A stretch of DNA of 23,414 bases from NCBI GenBank assembly GCA_964366875.1, contig CAYIVF010000008.1, forward strand, positions 1-23,414, in the 5' to 3' direction. Source of the stretch: CAYIVF01 sp964366875 (GTDB taxonomy: Bacteria > Patescibacteriota > Minisyncoccia > Minisyncoccales > Staskawiczbacteraceae). The notes beneath the pieces were generated by a model. It ran no database searches and was not told where the DNA came from. It worked only from the letters and a program-made list of their open reading frames with translations. Numbering within the stretch: position 1 is the first letter of the stretch; each line of letters opens with the position of its first letter. The position numbers were made by a program, and so were the translations under genes. Positions 6,003 through 12,809 of this stretch are shown here, in pieces.

Positions 6003-6620
6003 TTACCTTCCGCGACGCTTGTTTTTATTTTTTAATTTTAAAAACTTCGAAAATGGGTTTTCCGTATTAAAAGTTATTTCGGGTATTTTATTATCTATAA
6101 CTTCACACGGAATATTATATTTCATACTATAAATTAATGTAGTTCCGCAAAATAATGCTTTAGAATAATCGAACCCGATTTTTTCAGAAACTGCTTTTAC
6201 TTCTTTTTCTGACTTTCCCTCAACTTCCACAAATGGTTCTAAAAATGGCCACTCGTCAATGCAAATTTCAACGCCTTCAATTTCCCAAATTTCCCTTTTT
6301 GTTTCCTGATAAGATTTTTTCTGGCAGCCGATTGATTTTAAAAATTCTTCACCTGCCTTAAAATCATTAATAACCAAATTTATCTCTTTTTGATCTTCAA
6401 TATTTTTTCCCCTAATTTCTTTATAACTCATTGTTATTTTGTCTTGTTCATCTCTAACTCTTAACCAAGTGTATTCTCTGTCGTAGCCATTCGGTAAACT
6501 AAAAGTAACCCGTTTTTGCATAAACTCTGGCTTTATCAATTCTGCTCCAACCTCCTTTAATTTTTTTCTGATTTTTTCCTTGTCTATATTTAAAAAAGTA
6601 GCTTCGTATTCTATTTCCAT
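6003..6620 (-). CDS. CYTH-domain protein (CyaB/thiamine-triphosphatase-like)
   Basis: 205 residues. CYTH enzymes bind triphosphate groups inside a beta tunnel using metal; the family includes class IV adenylate cyclases, thiamine and inorganic triphosphatases. The N-terminus MEIEYEATFLNID matches the ExExK strand but with the lysine position changed (E2, E4, E6, T8). The rest fits well: TWLRVRDEQDKITMSYKE (basic strand), KEINLVI, and KREIWEIEGVEICIDEW then PFLEPFVEVEG, the hallmark of CyaB-like members. The last 50 residues (IYSMKYNIPCEVI to the basic KNKNKRRGR tail) look like an add-on. Its start overlaps the end of the upstream CYTH gene by 10 bases, implying translational coupling. Actual substrate unknown. 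Confidence 0.82.
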   Translation of the reverse strand: MEIEYEATFLNIDKEKIRKKLKEVGAELIKPEFMQKRVTFSLPNGYDREYTWLRVRDEQDKITMSYKEIRGKNIEDQKEINLVINDFKAGEEFLKSIGCQKKSYQETKREIWEIEGVEICIDEWPFLEPFVEVEGKSEKEVKAVSEKIGFDYSKALFCGTTLIYSMKYNIPCEVIDNKIPEITFNTENPFSKFLKLKNKNKRRGR

Positions 6621-7171
6621 AATTTTTTATTTTTATACTCAAAATGTTCATCAATATTTTTTTTACACCACATCATAAATTGATAAACTTCTTTCTCAGA
6701 CCATGCTTTAAGGTTCAATGATTTTAAAATTTCTTTAATATGTTTCTCGGGATTTTTTCTTCTTTTGTTGTTGATTAATTCGGCTTCATAAAAATAGTAA
6801 TTTTTAGGACACTTAACTAAGGAAAATTCAATATTTTTATAATTAAAAATATAATTATCTCTTATGGCGATTATCCCTTTGTTGTGACCCAAAAGAGAAA
6901 AGAGTCTTAAGGCTTCTTTTGTTGAATTTATTTTAAGCGGTAAAATTATCTCTTCTCGTCTTCGAGCCCCTGCAAAACCTTTTTTAAGAACTATCTCTGG
7001 AACCCTGTCGGTCATTCTTACTTTTAGGTCTAGAGTTTTGTCTTTCATAAAAAAAACGAATGTTTTTCTTTTCATTCTCTTAACAAAATCAGCCTCTTTT
7101 TTAAAGAAGGTTAGCAATTTTTGGAATTCATTTTTAGTTAGCGGCCCGCGAAATTCAATTTCAGTTGGCAT
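6611..7171 (-). CDS. Second CYTH-like protein
   Basis: 186 residues from ATG 7171, four bases after the GNAT stop. The start MPTEIEFRGPL has the ExExK-like E-I-E-F-R strand; TLDLKVRMTDRVPEIVLKKG and REEIILPLKIN, then NIEFSLVKCPKNYYFYEAEL give the alternating charged strands of a CYTH tunnel (E-A-E-L near the end corresponds to the terminal acidic strand). Similarity to the adjoining CYTH gene is only at fold level. An upstream in-frame start at 7207 would add 12 residues overlapping the GNAT gene and is unlikely. Adjacent divergent CYTH paralogues suggest either a two-subunit enzyme or two different triphosphate substrates; this is inference. Confidence 0.7.
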   Translation of the reverse strand: MPTEIEFRGPLTKNEFQKLLTFFKKEADFVKRMKRKTFVFFMKDKTLDLKVRMTDRVPEIVLKKGFAGARRREEIILPLKINSTKEALRLFSLLGHNKGIIAIRDNYIFNYKNIEFSLVKCPKNYYFYEAELINNKRRKNPEKHIKEILKSLNLKAWSEKEVYQFMMWCKKNIDEHFEYKNKKLWK

Positions 7172-7175
7172 ATTA

Positions 7176-7718
7176 TTACAAAAATTTTTGCATAATAAAC
7201 TCCTCAATTAATTTACCCTTGTATTGAATTTGTTTTGGCAGCTTGGCAACAATCTTAAAACCCATTTTCTTATATAAATTTATTGCTGGCTTGTTGTTGA
7301 CATAAACTTCTAGTTGTACGATCTTTGGTTTGGGTCTTAATTCCTTCTTCGCTAATTTTATAACTTCAGCCAGCAAATGTTTGCCCAAACCTATTCCTCT
7401 ATAACCCCGAATAATCGTAATGCCAAACTTCCCTATATGATTTTTTCTCCATTTATTTAAATCAATCCCGGTTGTGCCAACAATCTTATTGTTATGTTCC
7501 GCGACCAAAAATACTTCCCTGTGTTTCTTTATATCTCCTATTTTTCCCTTTAGCCAATTTTCTTCCTTTTTAAATGAATTTTTCTTGTTCATTAAAATTT
7601 TTGCTTCTTCTTCAACTAAAGCATTAATAAAATTTTGAAACTTTTTAACATTTTTCAGATCTTTTTTTGAAAGCTTCCTTATTGTTATTTTTTTATCACC
7701 GAAAATTTTCGTTTTCAT
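7176..7718 (-). CDS. GNAT-family N-acetyltransferase
   Basis: 180 residues. KITIRKLSKKDLKNVKKF at the start, VFLVAEHNNKIVGTTGI in the middle strands, then ITIIRGYRGIGLGKHLLAEVI, a textbook acetyl-CoA loop (R-G-x-G-x-G/L-G), and VNNKPAINLYKKMGFKIV as motif B. The shape resembles RimI- or ribosomal-protein-type and small-molecule acetyltransferases; the substrate is not deducible. Four bases follow the methyltransferase stop and four precede the CYTH gene, so these are cotranscribed. Confidence 0.92.
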   Translation of the reverse strand: MKTKIFGDKKITIRKLSKKDLKNVKKFQNFINALVEEEAKILMNKKNSFKKEENWLKGKIGDIKKHREVFLVAEHNNKIVGTTGIDLNKWRKNHIGKFGITIIRGYRGIGLGKHLLAEVIKLAKKELRPKPKIVQLEVYVNNKPAINLYKKMGFKIVAKLPKQIQYKGKLIEEFIMQKFL

Positions 7719-7722
7719 TTTT

Positions 7723-8412
7723 TTATTTTGTCGTTTTTAATTCTGCCAGAAGACAATAATGGCGTTTGCTAGAATCAAGACTAATATTATGAATTTTAAA
7801 ATCTTTGAATTCTTTCTCTAGTGTATTTTTATCGAAGATATAATGAATTAAACCCTTTTCTGTCCCTTCAATGGGTACATAAGTTCGCGGACCAACTATC
7901 TTATAGTTCGTTTTTACTATCGAGACGCCGTCATCTCCGCAATATGTTTCTCTCTTTATGGAATTGATCCGCCAATTTCTTAATCTGGTCTTTTGCATGA
8001 CCGTTATAAAAATCAATCCCTCTGGTTTTAATATCCGCTCCATTTCCTTAATTAATTTTCTGATATTCTCAATTTTTCCGTGATTAATTACTTGAATAGC
8101 AATGATGGCATCAAAAAAATTATCTTCGTAGGGCAATTTTTGATAAATAGAACCAAGTTTAATATCTGCCTGAAGCTTTTTTTGTTTTAACCAATCTTTC
8201 GTCAACTTTATGCCAACAGGAGCGATGTCAATCCCGTAAACATCAAAACCGTTCTTTGCCAAATAAACCGTGTGTCTTCCAGAACCGCAGCCCAAATCAA
8301 GAACTCTCTTGATGCCCATTTTCTTAAATAATTTTACTATTTTTGGTATATCCTCTTGGGGTTTAAGGAAAACCTTTCCTTGTTCTTTAAATATCTTATT
8401 CCACTGTTTCAT
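7723..8412 (-). CDS. Class I SAM-dependent methyltransferase
   Basis: 229 residues. RVLDLGCGSGRHTVYLAKNG (motif I, about residues 37-56), VYGIDIAPVGI (motif II acidic residue), DNFFDAIIAIQVINHG (motif IV region) and MERILKPEGLIFITV (post-motif) mark a Rossmann-type methyltransferase of the small-molecule (UbiE/Tam-like) group. No nucleic-acid or protein-binding add-on is visible. It is the first gene of the minus-strand run 8412-4138, about 65 bases downstream of an extended -10 promoter. Acceptor unknown. Confidence 0.92.
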   Translation of the reverse strand: MKQWNKIFKEQGKVFLKPQEDIPKIVKLFKKMGIKRVLDLGCGSGRHTVYLAKNGFDVYGIDIAPVGIKLTKDWLKQKKLQADIKLGSIYQKLPYEDNFFDAIIAIQVINHGKIENIRKLIKEMERILKPEGLIFITVMQKTRLRNWRINSIKRETYCGDDGVSIVKTNYKIVGPRTYVPIEGTEKGLIHYIFDKNTLEKEFKDFKIHNISLDSSKRHYCLLAELKTTK

Positions 8413-8483
8413 AGTTGTTTCATTATCCTAAAATATTTTGATTAATATCGTCTATTTTTCTAAATTTTCGTTTTCATTTCGTT

Positions 8484-8512
8484 ATTATATCACTTTTGCC
8501 GCAGAACAAACA
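8484..8512 (-). promoter_or_regulatory. Extended -10 promoter of the methyltransferase-Nudix run
   Basis: Minus-strand TGATATAAT gives a perfect TATAAT (plus 8484-8489) with the TGn extension. A TTGTTT lies 18 nt upstream (about 8508-8513) as a weak -35, overlapping the T tail of the upstream terminator. Start expected near 8477, followed by a 65-nt A/T-rich leader to ATG 8412. Confidence 0.7.
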
Positions 8513-8542
8513 AAAAAGTCTCTCAACTGATAGTCAAGAGAC
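8512..8542 (-). terminator. Terminator of the 8552-8902 gene
   Basis: On the minus strand GTCTCT and AGAGAC (plus 8518-8542) pair around a 13-nt loop that pairs partly itself, followed by TTTTTTG. It lies 10 bases past the TAA at 8552-8554. Confidence 0.85.
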
Positions 8543-8551
8543 CTGCAAATA

Positions 8552-8902
8552 TTAAAAGACCCTGTTGTGAAAACAACTTCTTTGTCCTGTGTGACAGGCG
8601 ACACCGTTACCCTTGACATTCACGTAAATGTCAACTGCATCGCGGTCGCAATCAAGGAATCCCTCAACGATTTCCATTTCATTTCCTGAAGTCGCGCCCT
8701 TGCGCCACAATTCATCGCGGCTGGTTGACCAAAGGTGGAGTCTCGTCTTCTTTGTCATCTCCCATGCCGACGGATCCATATAAACGGTCATTAAGTGCTC
8801 TCTGGTCTTGGCGTCAAAAATATTTGCAATAACAAACTCAAAATACCTTGTGCCCATTGTCTTGTCAAAATAGAACAGAATCCTGCGAAACTTCGGCTCC
8901 AT
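8552..8902 (-). CDS. Orphan small protein of unknown function, GC-rich
   Basis: 116 residues from ATG 8902, chosen because GGGAGAA lies 6 bases upstream; an upstream in-frame start (8938) would add 12 residues without a binding site. No signal peptide or membrane segment; the sequence is mixed, with strands FRRILFYFDK and YFEFVIANIFDA early on, a Trp-containing middle (SAWEM, LHLWSTSRDELW), and three cysteines in the last 25 residues (FLDCD, ACHTGQRSC). Family not recognised. Like the gene at 351-1535 it is more GC-rich than its neighbours, has a good Shine-Dalgarno and its own terminator, and stands alone. Its leader (8947-8978) contains three segments able to form alternative hairpins, so expression may be attenuated. 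Confidence 0.75.
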   Translation of the reverse strand: MEPKFRRILFYFDKTMGTRYFEFVIANIFDAKTREHLMTVYMDPSAWEMTKKTRLHLWSTSRDELWRKGATSGNEMEIVEGFLDCDRDAVDIYVNVKGNGVACHTGQRSCFHNRVF

Positions 8903-8946
8903 AGCGATTTCTCCCTGTGTCTGGTTGTTAAAGAACACTTCCTTCC

Positions 8947-8978
8947 AGGGAATAAAAAATTCCCTTCTAAGAAGGGAA
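8947..8978 (-). terminator. Terminator with overlapping alternative hairpin (attenuator-like) after yerC-type gene
   Basis: Minus-strand reading: arm 1 TTCCCTTC and arm 2 GAAGGGAA (plus 8971-8978 and 8960-8967) form a perfect 8-bp stem with a 3-nt loop, followed by TTTTTT: a good terminator. Arm 3 ATTCCCT (plus 8947-8953) can instead pair with AGGGAAT (plus 8959-8965), which shares arm 2, giving a 7-bp stem that loops out the T run. The two structures exclude each other. Simple termination of the 9014-9340 transcript is certain enough; a regulatory switch for the downstream 8552-8902 gene is inference. Confidence 0.7.
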
Positions 8979-9013
8979 CGGACGTGGATAAATAAAATAA
9001 TTTTTATTAAAAA

Positions 9014-9340
9014 CTAACCACAATCATTCTCTTCTCGCAAGAGAAAGTTGTGATGATGATTTAATCTTTGCAATATTAGTTTATATCCGCCCTTGCCGCT
9101 GTTCAGCCATTTTGAAACGCGGGCAACGGTTGTTGAACTTAAGCCAGTTTCTTTTTCAATCTCATTATATTTTACATTTCTTGAAAGCATTCTAGCTGCT
9201 TTCCATCTGTTCGAAAACTCAATAAGTTCTTTTTCGGTCAACAAATCACGAAAAAACCTCGCCGCTTCATTCGGGTTTTTTAATAAAATAATCGTTTTCA
9301 TCAATTCAGATATTCTTTTTTTATTTGATTTTGAAAACAT
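9014..9340 (-). CDS. TrpR-like transcriptional regulator, YerC/YecD type
   Basis: 108 residues. The whole chain fits the small all-helical TrpR-like family: FFRDLLTEKELIEFSNRWKA (helices leading in), then AARMLSRNVKYNEIEKETGL and SSTTVARVSKWLNSGKGGY, the helix-turn-helix (about residues 48-85) with the family's T-V-A-R-V-x-x-x-L-x-x-G-x-G-G-Y ending. YerC proteins are common in low-GC bacteria and CPR; a ligand is not established and tryptophan binding should not be assumed. Its promoter region carries a perfect 9-bp inverted repeat at 9350-9373 overlapping the expected start of transcription, which suggests self-repression. It is divergent from dnaE 264 bases away. Confidence 0.88.
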   Translation of the reverse strand: MFSKSNKKRISELMKTIILLKNPNEAARFFRDLLTEKELIEFSNRWKAARMLSRNVKYNEIEKETGLSSTTVARVSKWLNSGKGGYKLILQRLNHHHNFLLREENDCG

Positions 9341-9349
9341 ATCAATAAT

Positions 9350-9373
9350 CTTACTTTACTTAACTAAAGTAAG
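9350..9373. promoter_or_regulatory. Operator-like inverted repeat at the TrpR-like gene's promoter
   Basis: CTTACTTTA (9350-9358), six bases, TAAAGTAAG (9365-9373): perfect 9-bp arms. It begins inside the -10 of the minus-strand promoter and covers the start site. The minus-strand centre reads TTTAGTTAAGTAAA, sharing TAGTTAA with the known E. coli trp operator core (CTAGTTAACTAG). Binding by the adjacent regulator is inference. Confidence 0.65.
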
Positions 9374-9399
9374 TATAGTAGATTATAAAACCCTGTCAA
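9372..9399 (-). promoter_or_regulatory. Promoter of the TrpR-like gene
   Basis: Minus-strand TTGACA (plus 9394-9399), 16-nt spacer, TATACT (plus 9372-9377). Start expected near 9365, inside the inverted repeat, giving a leader of about 25 nt. Confidence 0.8.
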
Positions 9400-9521
9400 T
9401 AGATAAAACAAAAGCGGATTTTGTTATTCGTGCCACTTTTCAACGACTTCTTCCACCCGAGGCGGAAAAAATCATTCCGCAAGATTAATCTTCAAGAGCA
9501 CATAAACCAATGTGCTTTTTT
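9395..9521 (+). other. Short transcribed-looking block with two hairpins before a terminator
   Basis: Between the divergent regulator promoter and dnaE. A hairpin TTCC-A-CC / GG-C-GGAA with loop CGA lies at 9451-9467, a second possible pairing GCGGAA/TTCCGC at 9462-9480, and a terminator at 9497-9521. A weak plus-strand promoter (TTAACT 9360-9365, 17 nt, TTATAA 9383-9388) could feed it. One frame is open to TAA 9486-9488 (ending RATFQRLLPPEAEKIIPQD) but has no ATG/GTG/TTG start after the promoter. It could be a small RNA, a gene remnant, or spacer. Confidence 0.35.
9497..9521 (+). terminator. Terminator upstream of dnaE
   Basis: AGCACAT (9497-9503), loop AAACCA, ATGTGCT (9510-9516) and a run of T. 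It faces the plus direction, where no clear gene precedes it. Confidence 0.8.
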
Positions 9522-9569
9522 ATTGATTGGCTAATTCCTTTTTTTGTTTTTCTTCATATCGCACAGGGC

Positions 9570-9597
9570 TTGTAAAAATCCTTTTTCAAGGTAAAAT
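9570..9597 (+). promoter_or_regulatory. Promoter-like pair placing the dnaE start of transcription at its ATG
   Basis: TTGTAA (9570-9575), 16-nt spacer, TAAAAT (9592-9597). Seven bases separate the -10 from ATG 9605, so +1 would fall at 9604-9605. This is the same arrangement as for the gene at 1-183. Confidence 0.5.
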
Positions 9598-9604
9598 AAC
9601 ATAT

Positions 9605-12600
9605 ATGAAGTTCACTCACCTCCATGTCCATTCTCACTACTCCCTGCTTGATGGATTGCCGAAAATTGACGAACTTTTGGATTATGCAAAGGAGCTTGGG
9701 ATGGACTCTTGCGCTTTAACTGACCACGGCGTTTTATACGGCGCTGTTGAGTTCTACAAAAAAGCAAAGGCAAAGGGAATAAAACCGATTATAGGGGTTG
9801 AGGCTTACACTGCCATAGAAAGAATGCAAGACAAAAGGCCAAACATTGACGACAAAAGATATCACCTGATTTTATTGGCAAAAAACGAGCAAGGGTATAA
9901 GAACTTAGTAAAACTTGTAACCAAAGCCCACCTTGAGGGCTTTTATTACAAACCAAGAATTGACGAAGAATTATTAAAAGAACATTCAGAAGGATTAATC
10001 GGCCTGTCTGCTTGCCTGCAAGGTAAAATCCCCCGCTTGCTTTTAGCAAACAAATATGGAGAAGCTGAAACTGCCGCAAAAAAATACGAAGAAATCTTTG
10101 GCAAAGGAAACTTTTATTTAGAATTACAGCCCCACCAGAAAATCCCAGAGCAGCTCAGTGTTAATAAAAAATTAATGGAGCTTTCAAAAAAAACCGGCAT
10201 ACCTTTAGTGGCTACAAATGACATTCATTATTTAAGACCAGACGACGCAGAAGCTCAGGATGTTTTGATGCTGATAAACACGGGGGCCGACCCCAATGAC
10301 ACGGAACGACTCACTATGCAGGGAGATGATTTTTCAATGCTCAGCCCGGAACAGATGTTAGAGTTCTTCAAAGATGCGCCGGAAGCCATTGAAAATACGC
10401 AAAAAATTGCAGACCAGTGTAATTTTCAGTTTGAATTAGGTAAAACAAAACTTCCTCTTTTCCCTTTGCCAGAAGGAAAAACCTCAGAGCAATTTCTAGA
10501 AGAGTTGTGCTACCAAGGATTAAAAACAAGGTATGGAGAAAATCCTGAGCAAAAAATAATTGACAGATTAAAATATGAAATATCGGTTATAGAAAAGACA
10601 GGGTTCGCCGGATACTTTTTAATTGTGCAGGATTTTGTCAATTGGGCAAAACAAAACAGAATAGTTGTGGGTCCAGGCAGAGGTTCAGCCGGTGGTTCTT
10701 TGGTTGCTTATCTTACAAACATCACTAATGTTGACCCATTAAAACACAACTTGCTTTTTGAACGTTTTTTAAATCCCGAAAGGGTTTCCATGCCTGATAT
10801 TGATTTGGATTTTGCCGACAGAAGAAGAGACGAGGTTATAAAATACGTGGCTCAAAAATACGGCCAAGACCACGTGGCGCAGATTATCACTTTTGGAACA
10901 ATGGCGGCTCGCGCTGTGGTAAGAGATGTCGGCAGAGCATTAGCATACACTTATAGCTACTGCGACCAATTGGCAAAAATGATACCTATGGGCATGGATT
11001 TAGCGGAAACTTTAGAAAAAGTTGATGAATTCAAAGAAAAGTATGAAAGCGATAGCCAAGCAAAAAAACTGATTAACCTGGCAAAAAAACTTGAAGGCGT
11101 TGCCCGCCACGCTTCAACTCATGCCTGCGGAGTTGTAATTTCAGCTGACCCTTTAACAGACTCCGTGCCGCTTCAGCGCCCAACTCAAGATGATGAAAAC
11201 ATTGTTACTCAATATGAAATGCACGCCATTGAAGATTTGGGGCTTTTGAAAATGGACTTGCTGGGATTAAAAAACTTAACCATTATTGAAGATACTTTGG
11301 CAAGGATTTATGTCATTCACAACGGATTAAAAATTGATATTGAGAATATTCCGTACGACGACGCAAAAACTTTTAAGCTTTTGCAGGAGGGGCTGACTAC
11401 ATCTGTTTTTCAACTGGAATCAAGCGGAATAAAAAATTATTTAAAACAGTTAAAGCCCACTAATTTTGACGATATTACTGCTATGATTGCTTTATACAGA
11501 CCGGGACCAATGCAATTTATCCCGGATTATATTGAAAGAAAACACGCCAGGCAAAAAATAGAATACTTGCATCCAAAGTTAGAGCCAATTTTAAAAGAAA
11601 CTTATAACATTTGCATCTATCAGGAGCAACTAATGAAAATCGCCCAGGAATTATGCGGGTTTACTCTGGGCGAGGCGGATGTTTTAAGAAAAGCCATTGG
11701 TAAAAAAATTAAGGGCTTATTGGATGCCCAAGAAGAAAAGTTTATTTCAGGCGCCATAAAAAACAACGTTGATAAAAAAATAGCAGAAGAACTATGGCAG
11801 TGGATTCTGCCTTTTGCCGCTTACGGTTTTAATAGGTCCCATTCTGCCGCCTATGCCATGATAGCCTACCAAACAGCTTATTTGAAGGCCCATTATCCTG
11901 TTGAGTTTATGGCATCTGTTTTAACTTCAGAAAAAACGGACGTAGAAAGAATAGCTTTTTTGATTGATGAGTGCAAAAAAATGAATGTTGAAGTTTTACC
12001 CCCTAACATCAACGAAAGCTTAAAAAACTTTACTGTGGTTCCCGGCGAAAATAAGATAAGGTTTGGTCTTTTAGCAATTAAAAATGTTGGAACGAATATC
12101 GTAGACGCCATAGTTGAAGAAAAAAAAACTAATGGACAATTTCAGTCCATCGGCGACTTTGTGCGAAGGGTTCAGTCAAAAGATTTAAATAAAAAATCAA
12201 TGGAGGCTTTAATAAAAGCAGGGGCTTTTGACGCTTTTGAGGAAAGAAATAAGCTTCTGCAAAACTTAGAGAAACTATTAGAAATAGCCAGAGAAAGCCA
12301 AAAATCAAAAACCAACGGTCAAATAGGCCTTTTCCAAACTGCAAAAATAAGCAATAATGATATAAAGTTAGCTGATACCAAGCCAGCTGCTCTTTTGGAG
12401 CGTTTAACATGGGAGAAAGAGCTTTTGGGCCTCTATGTAAGCTCGCATCCCTTAAATGGATTTAAAAAACTTTTTGAATCAAAAACAACACCCATCTCTA
12501 AAATTGACGCAGCTTTTGTAAATAAGAAGGTTATTATAGGAGGACTCATATCCAGCGTAAAAAAAATTATCACAAAAAATGGCAAGCCCATGCTCTTTAT

Positions 12601-12796
12601 GAAACTGGAAGACTTAACCGCTAAAACAGAAATCGTGGTCTTTCCCAACCTTTTAGAAAGAAACCCGATTGCCTTGCAAGAAAACAAAATTGTTTTTATA
12701 ACCGGCCGAGTTGACGACCGCAACGGCGAAATAAAAATCGTCGCCGACGATATACAGGAAATCTTAGTACCAAAAGAAGATTTTTATCAAAATTAA
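9605..12796 (+). CDS. dnaE: DNA polymerase III alpha subunit
   Basis: 1063 residues from ATG 9605 (start chosen because MKFTHLHVHSHYSLLDG is the conserved N-terminus; an upstream in-frame extension to 9527 overlaps the terminator). C-family replicative polymerase. Order of parts: PHP domain (residues 1-270; HLHVHSHYSLLDG, TDHGVLYGAVEFY, VATNDIHYL; its metal ligands look intact, so it may have proofreading or pyrophosphatase-like activity), palm with VGPGRGSAGG and catalytic PDIDLDF (D398, D400) plus KMDLLGL (D551), thumb and fingers with YGFNRSHSAAYAMIAYQ, and a C-terminal OB domain (IGGLISSVKK, FITGRVDDRNGEIKIV). The length is a little short of E. coli DnaE (1160), mainly because the C-terminal tau-binding end is abbreviated. 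thrS follows 13 bases after the stop. Confidence 0.98.
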   Translation: MKFTHLHVHSHYSLLDGLPKIDELLDYAKELGMDSCALTDHGVLYGAVEFYKKAKAKGIKPIIGVEAYTAIERMQDKRPNIDDKRYHLILLAKNEQGYKNLVKLVTKAHLEGFYYKPRIDEELLKEHSEGLIGLSACLQGKIPRLLLANKYGEAETAAKKYEEIFGKGNFYLELQPHQKIPEQLSVNKKLMELSKKTGIPLVATNDIHYLRPDDAEAQDVLMLINTGADPNDTERLTMQGDDFSMLSPEQMLEFFKDAPEAIENTQKIADQCNFQFELGKTKLPLFPLPEGKTSEQFLEELCYQGLKTRYGENPEQKIIDRLKYEISVIEKTGFAGYFLIVQDFVNWAKQNRIVVGPGRGSAGGSLVAYLTNITNVDPLKHNLLFERFLNPERVSMPDIDLDFADRRRDEVIKYVAQKYGQDHVAQIITFGTMAARAVVRDVGRALAYTYSYCDQLAKMIPMGMDLAETLEKVDEFKEKYESDSQAKKLINLAKKLEGVARHASTHACGVVISADPLTDSVPLQRPTQDDENIVTQYEMHAIEDLGLLKMDLLGLKNLTIIEDTLARIYVIHNGLKIDIENIPYDDAKTFKLLQEGLTTSVFQLESSGIKNYLKQLKPTNFDDITAMIALYRPGPMQFIPDYIERKHARQKIEYLHPKLEPILKETYNICIYQEQLMKIAQELCGFTLGEADVLRKAIGKKIKGLLDAQEEKFISGAIKNNVDKKIAEELWQWILPFAAYGFNRSHSAAYAMIAYQTAYLKAHYPVEFMASVLTSEKTDVERIAFLIDECKKMNVEVLPPNINESLKNFTVVPGENKIRFGLLAIKNVGTNIVDAIVEEKKTNGQFQSIGDFVRRVQSKDLNKKSMEALIKAGAFDAFEERNKLLQNLEKLLEIARESQKSKTNGQIGLFQTAKISNNDIKLADTKPAALLERLTWEKELLGLYVSSHPLNGFKKLFESKTTPISKIDAAFVNKKVIIGGLISSVKKIITKNGKPMLFMKLEDLTAKTEIVVFPNLLERNPIALQENKIVFITGRVDDRNGEIKIVADDIQEILVPKEDFYQN

Positions 12797-12809
12797 AAAA
12801 TAAAATACT

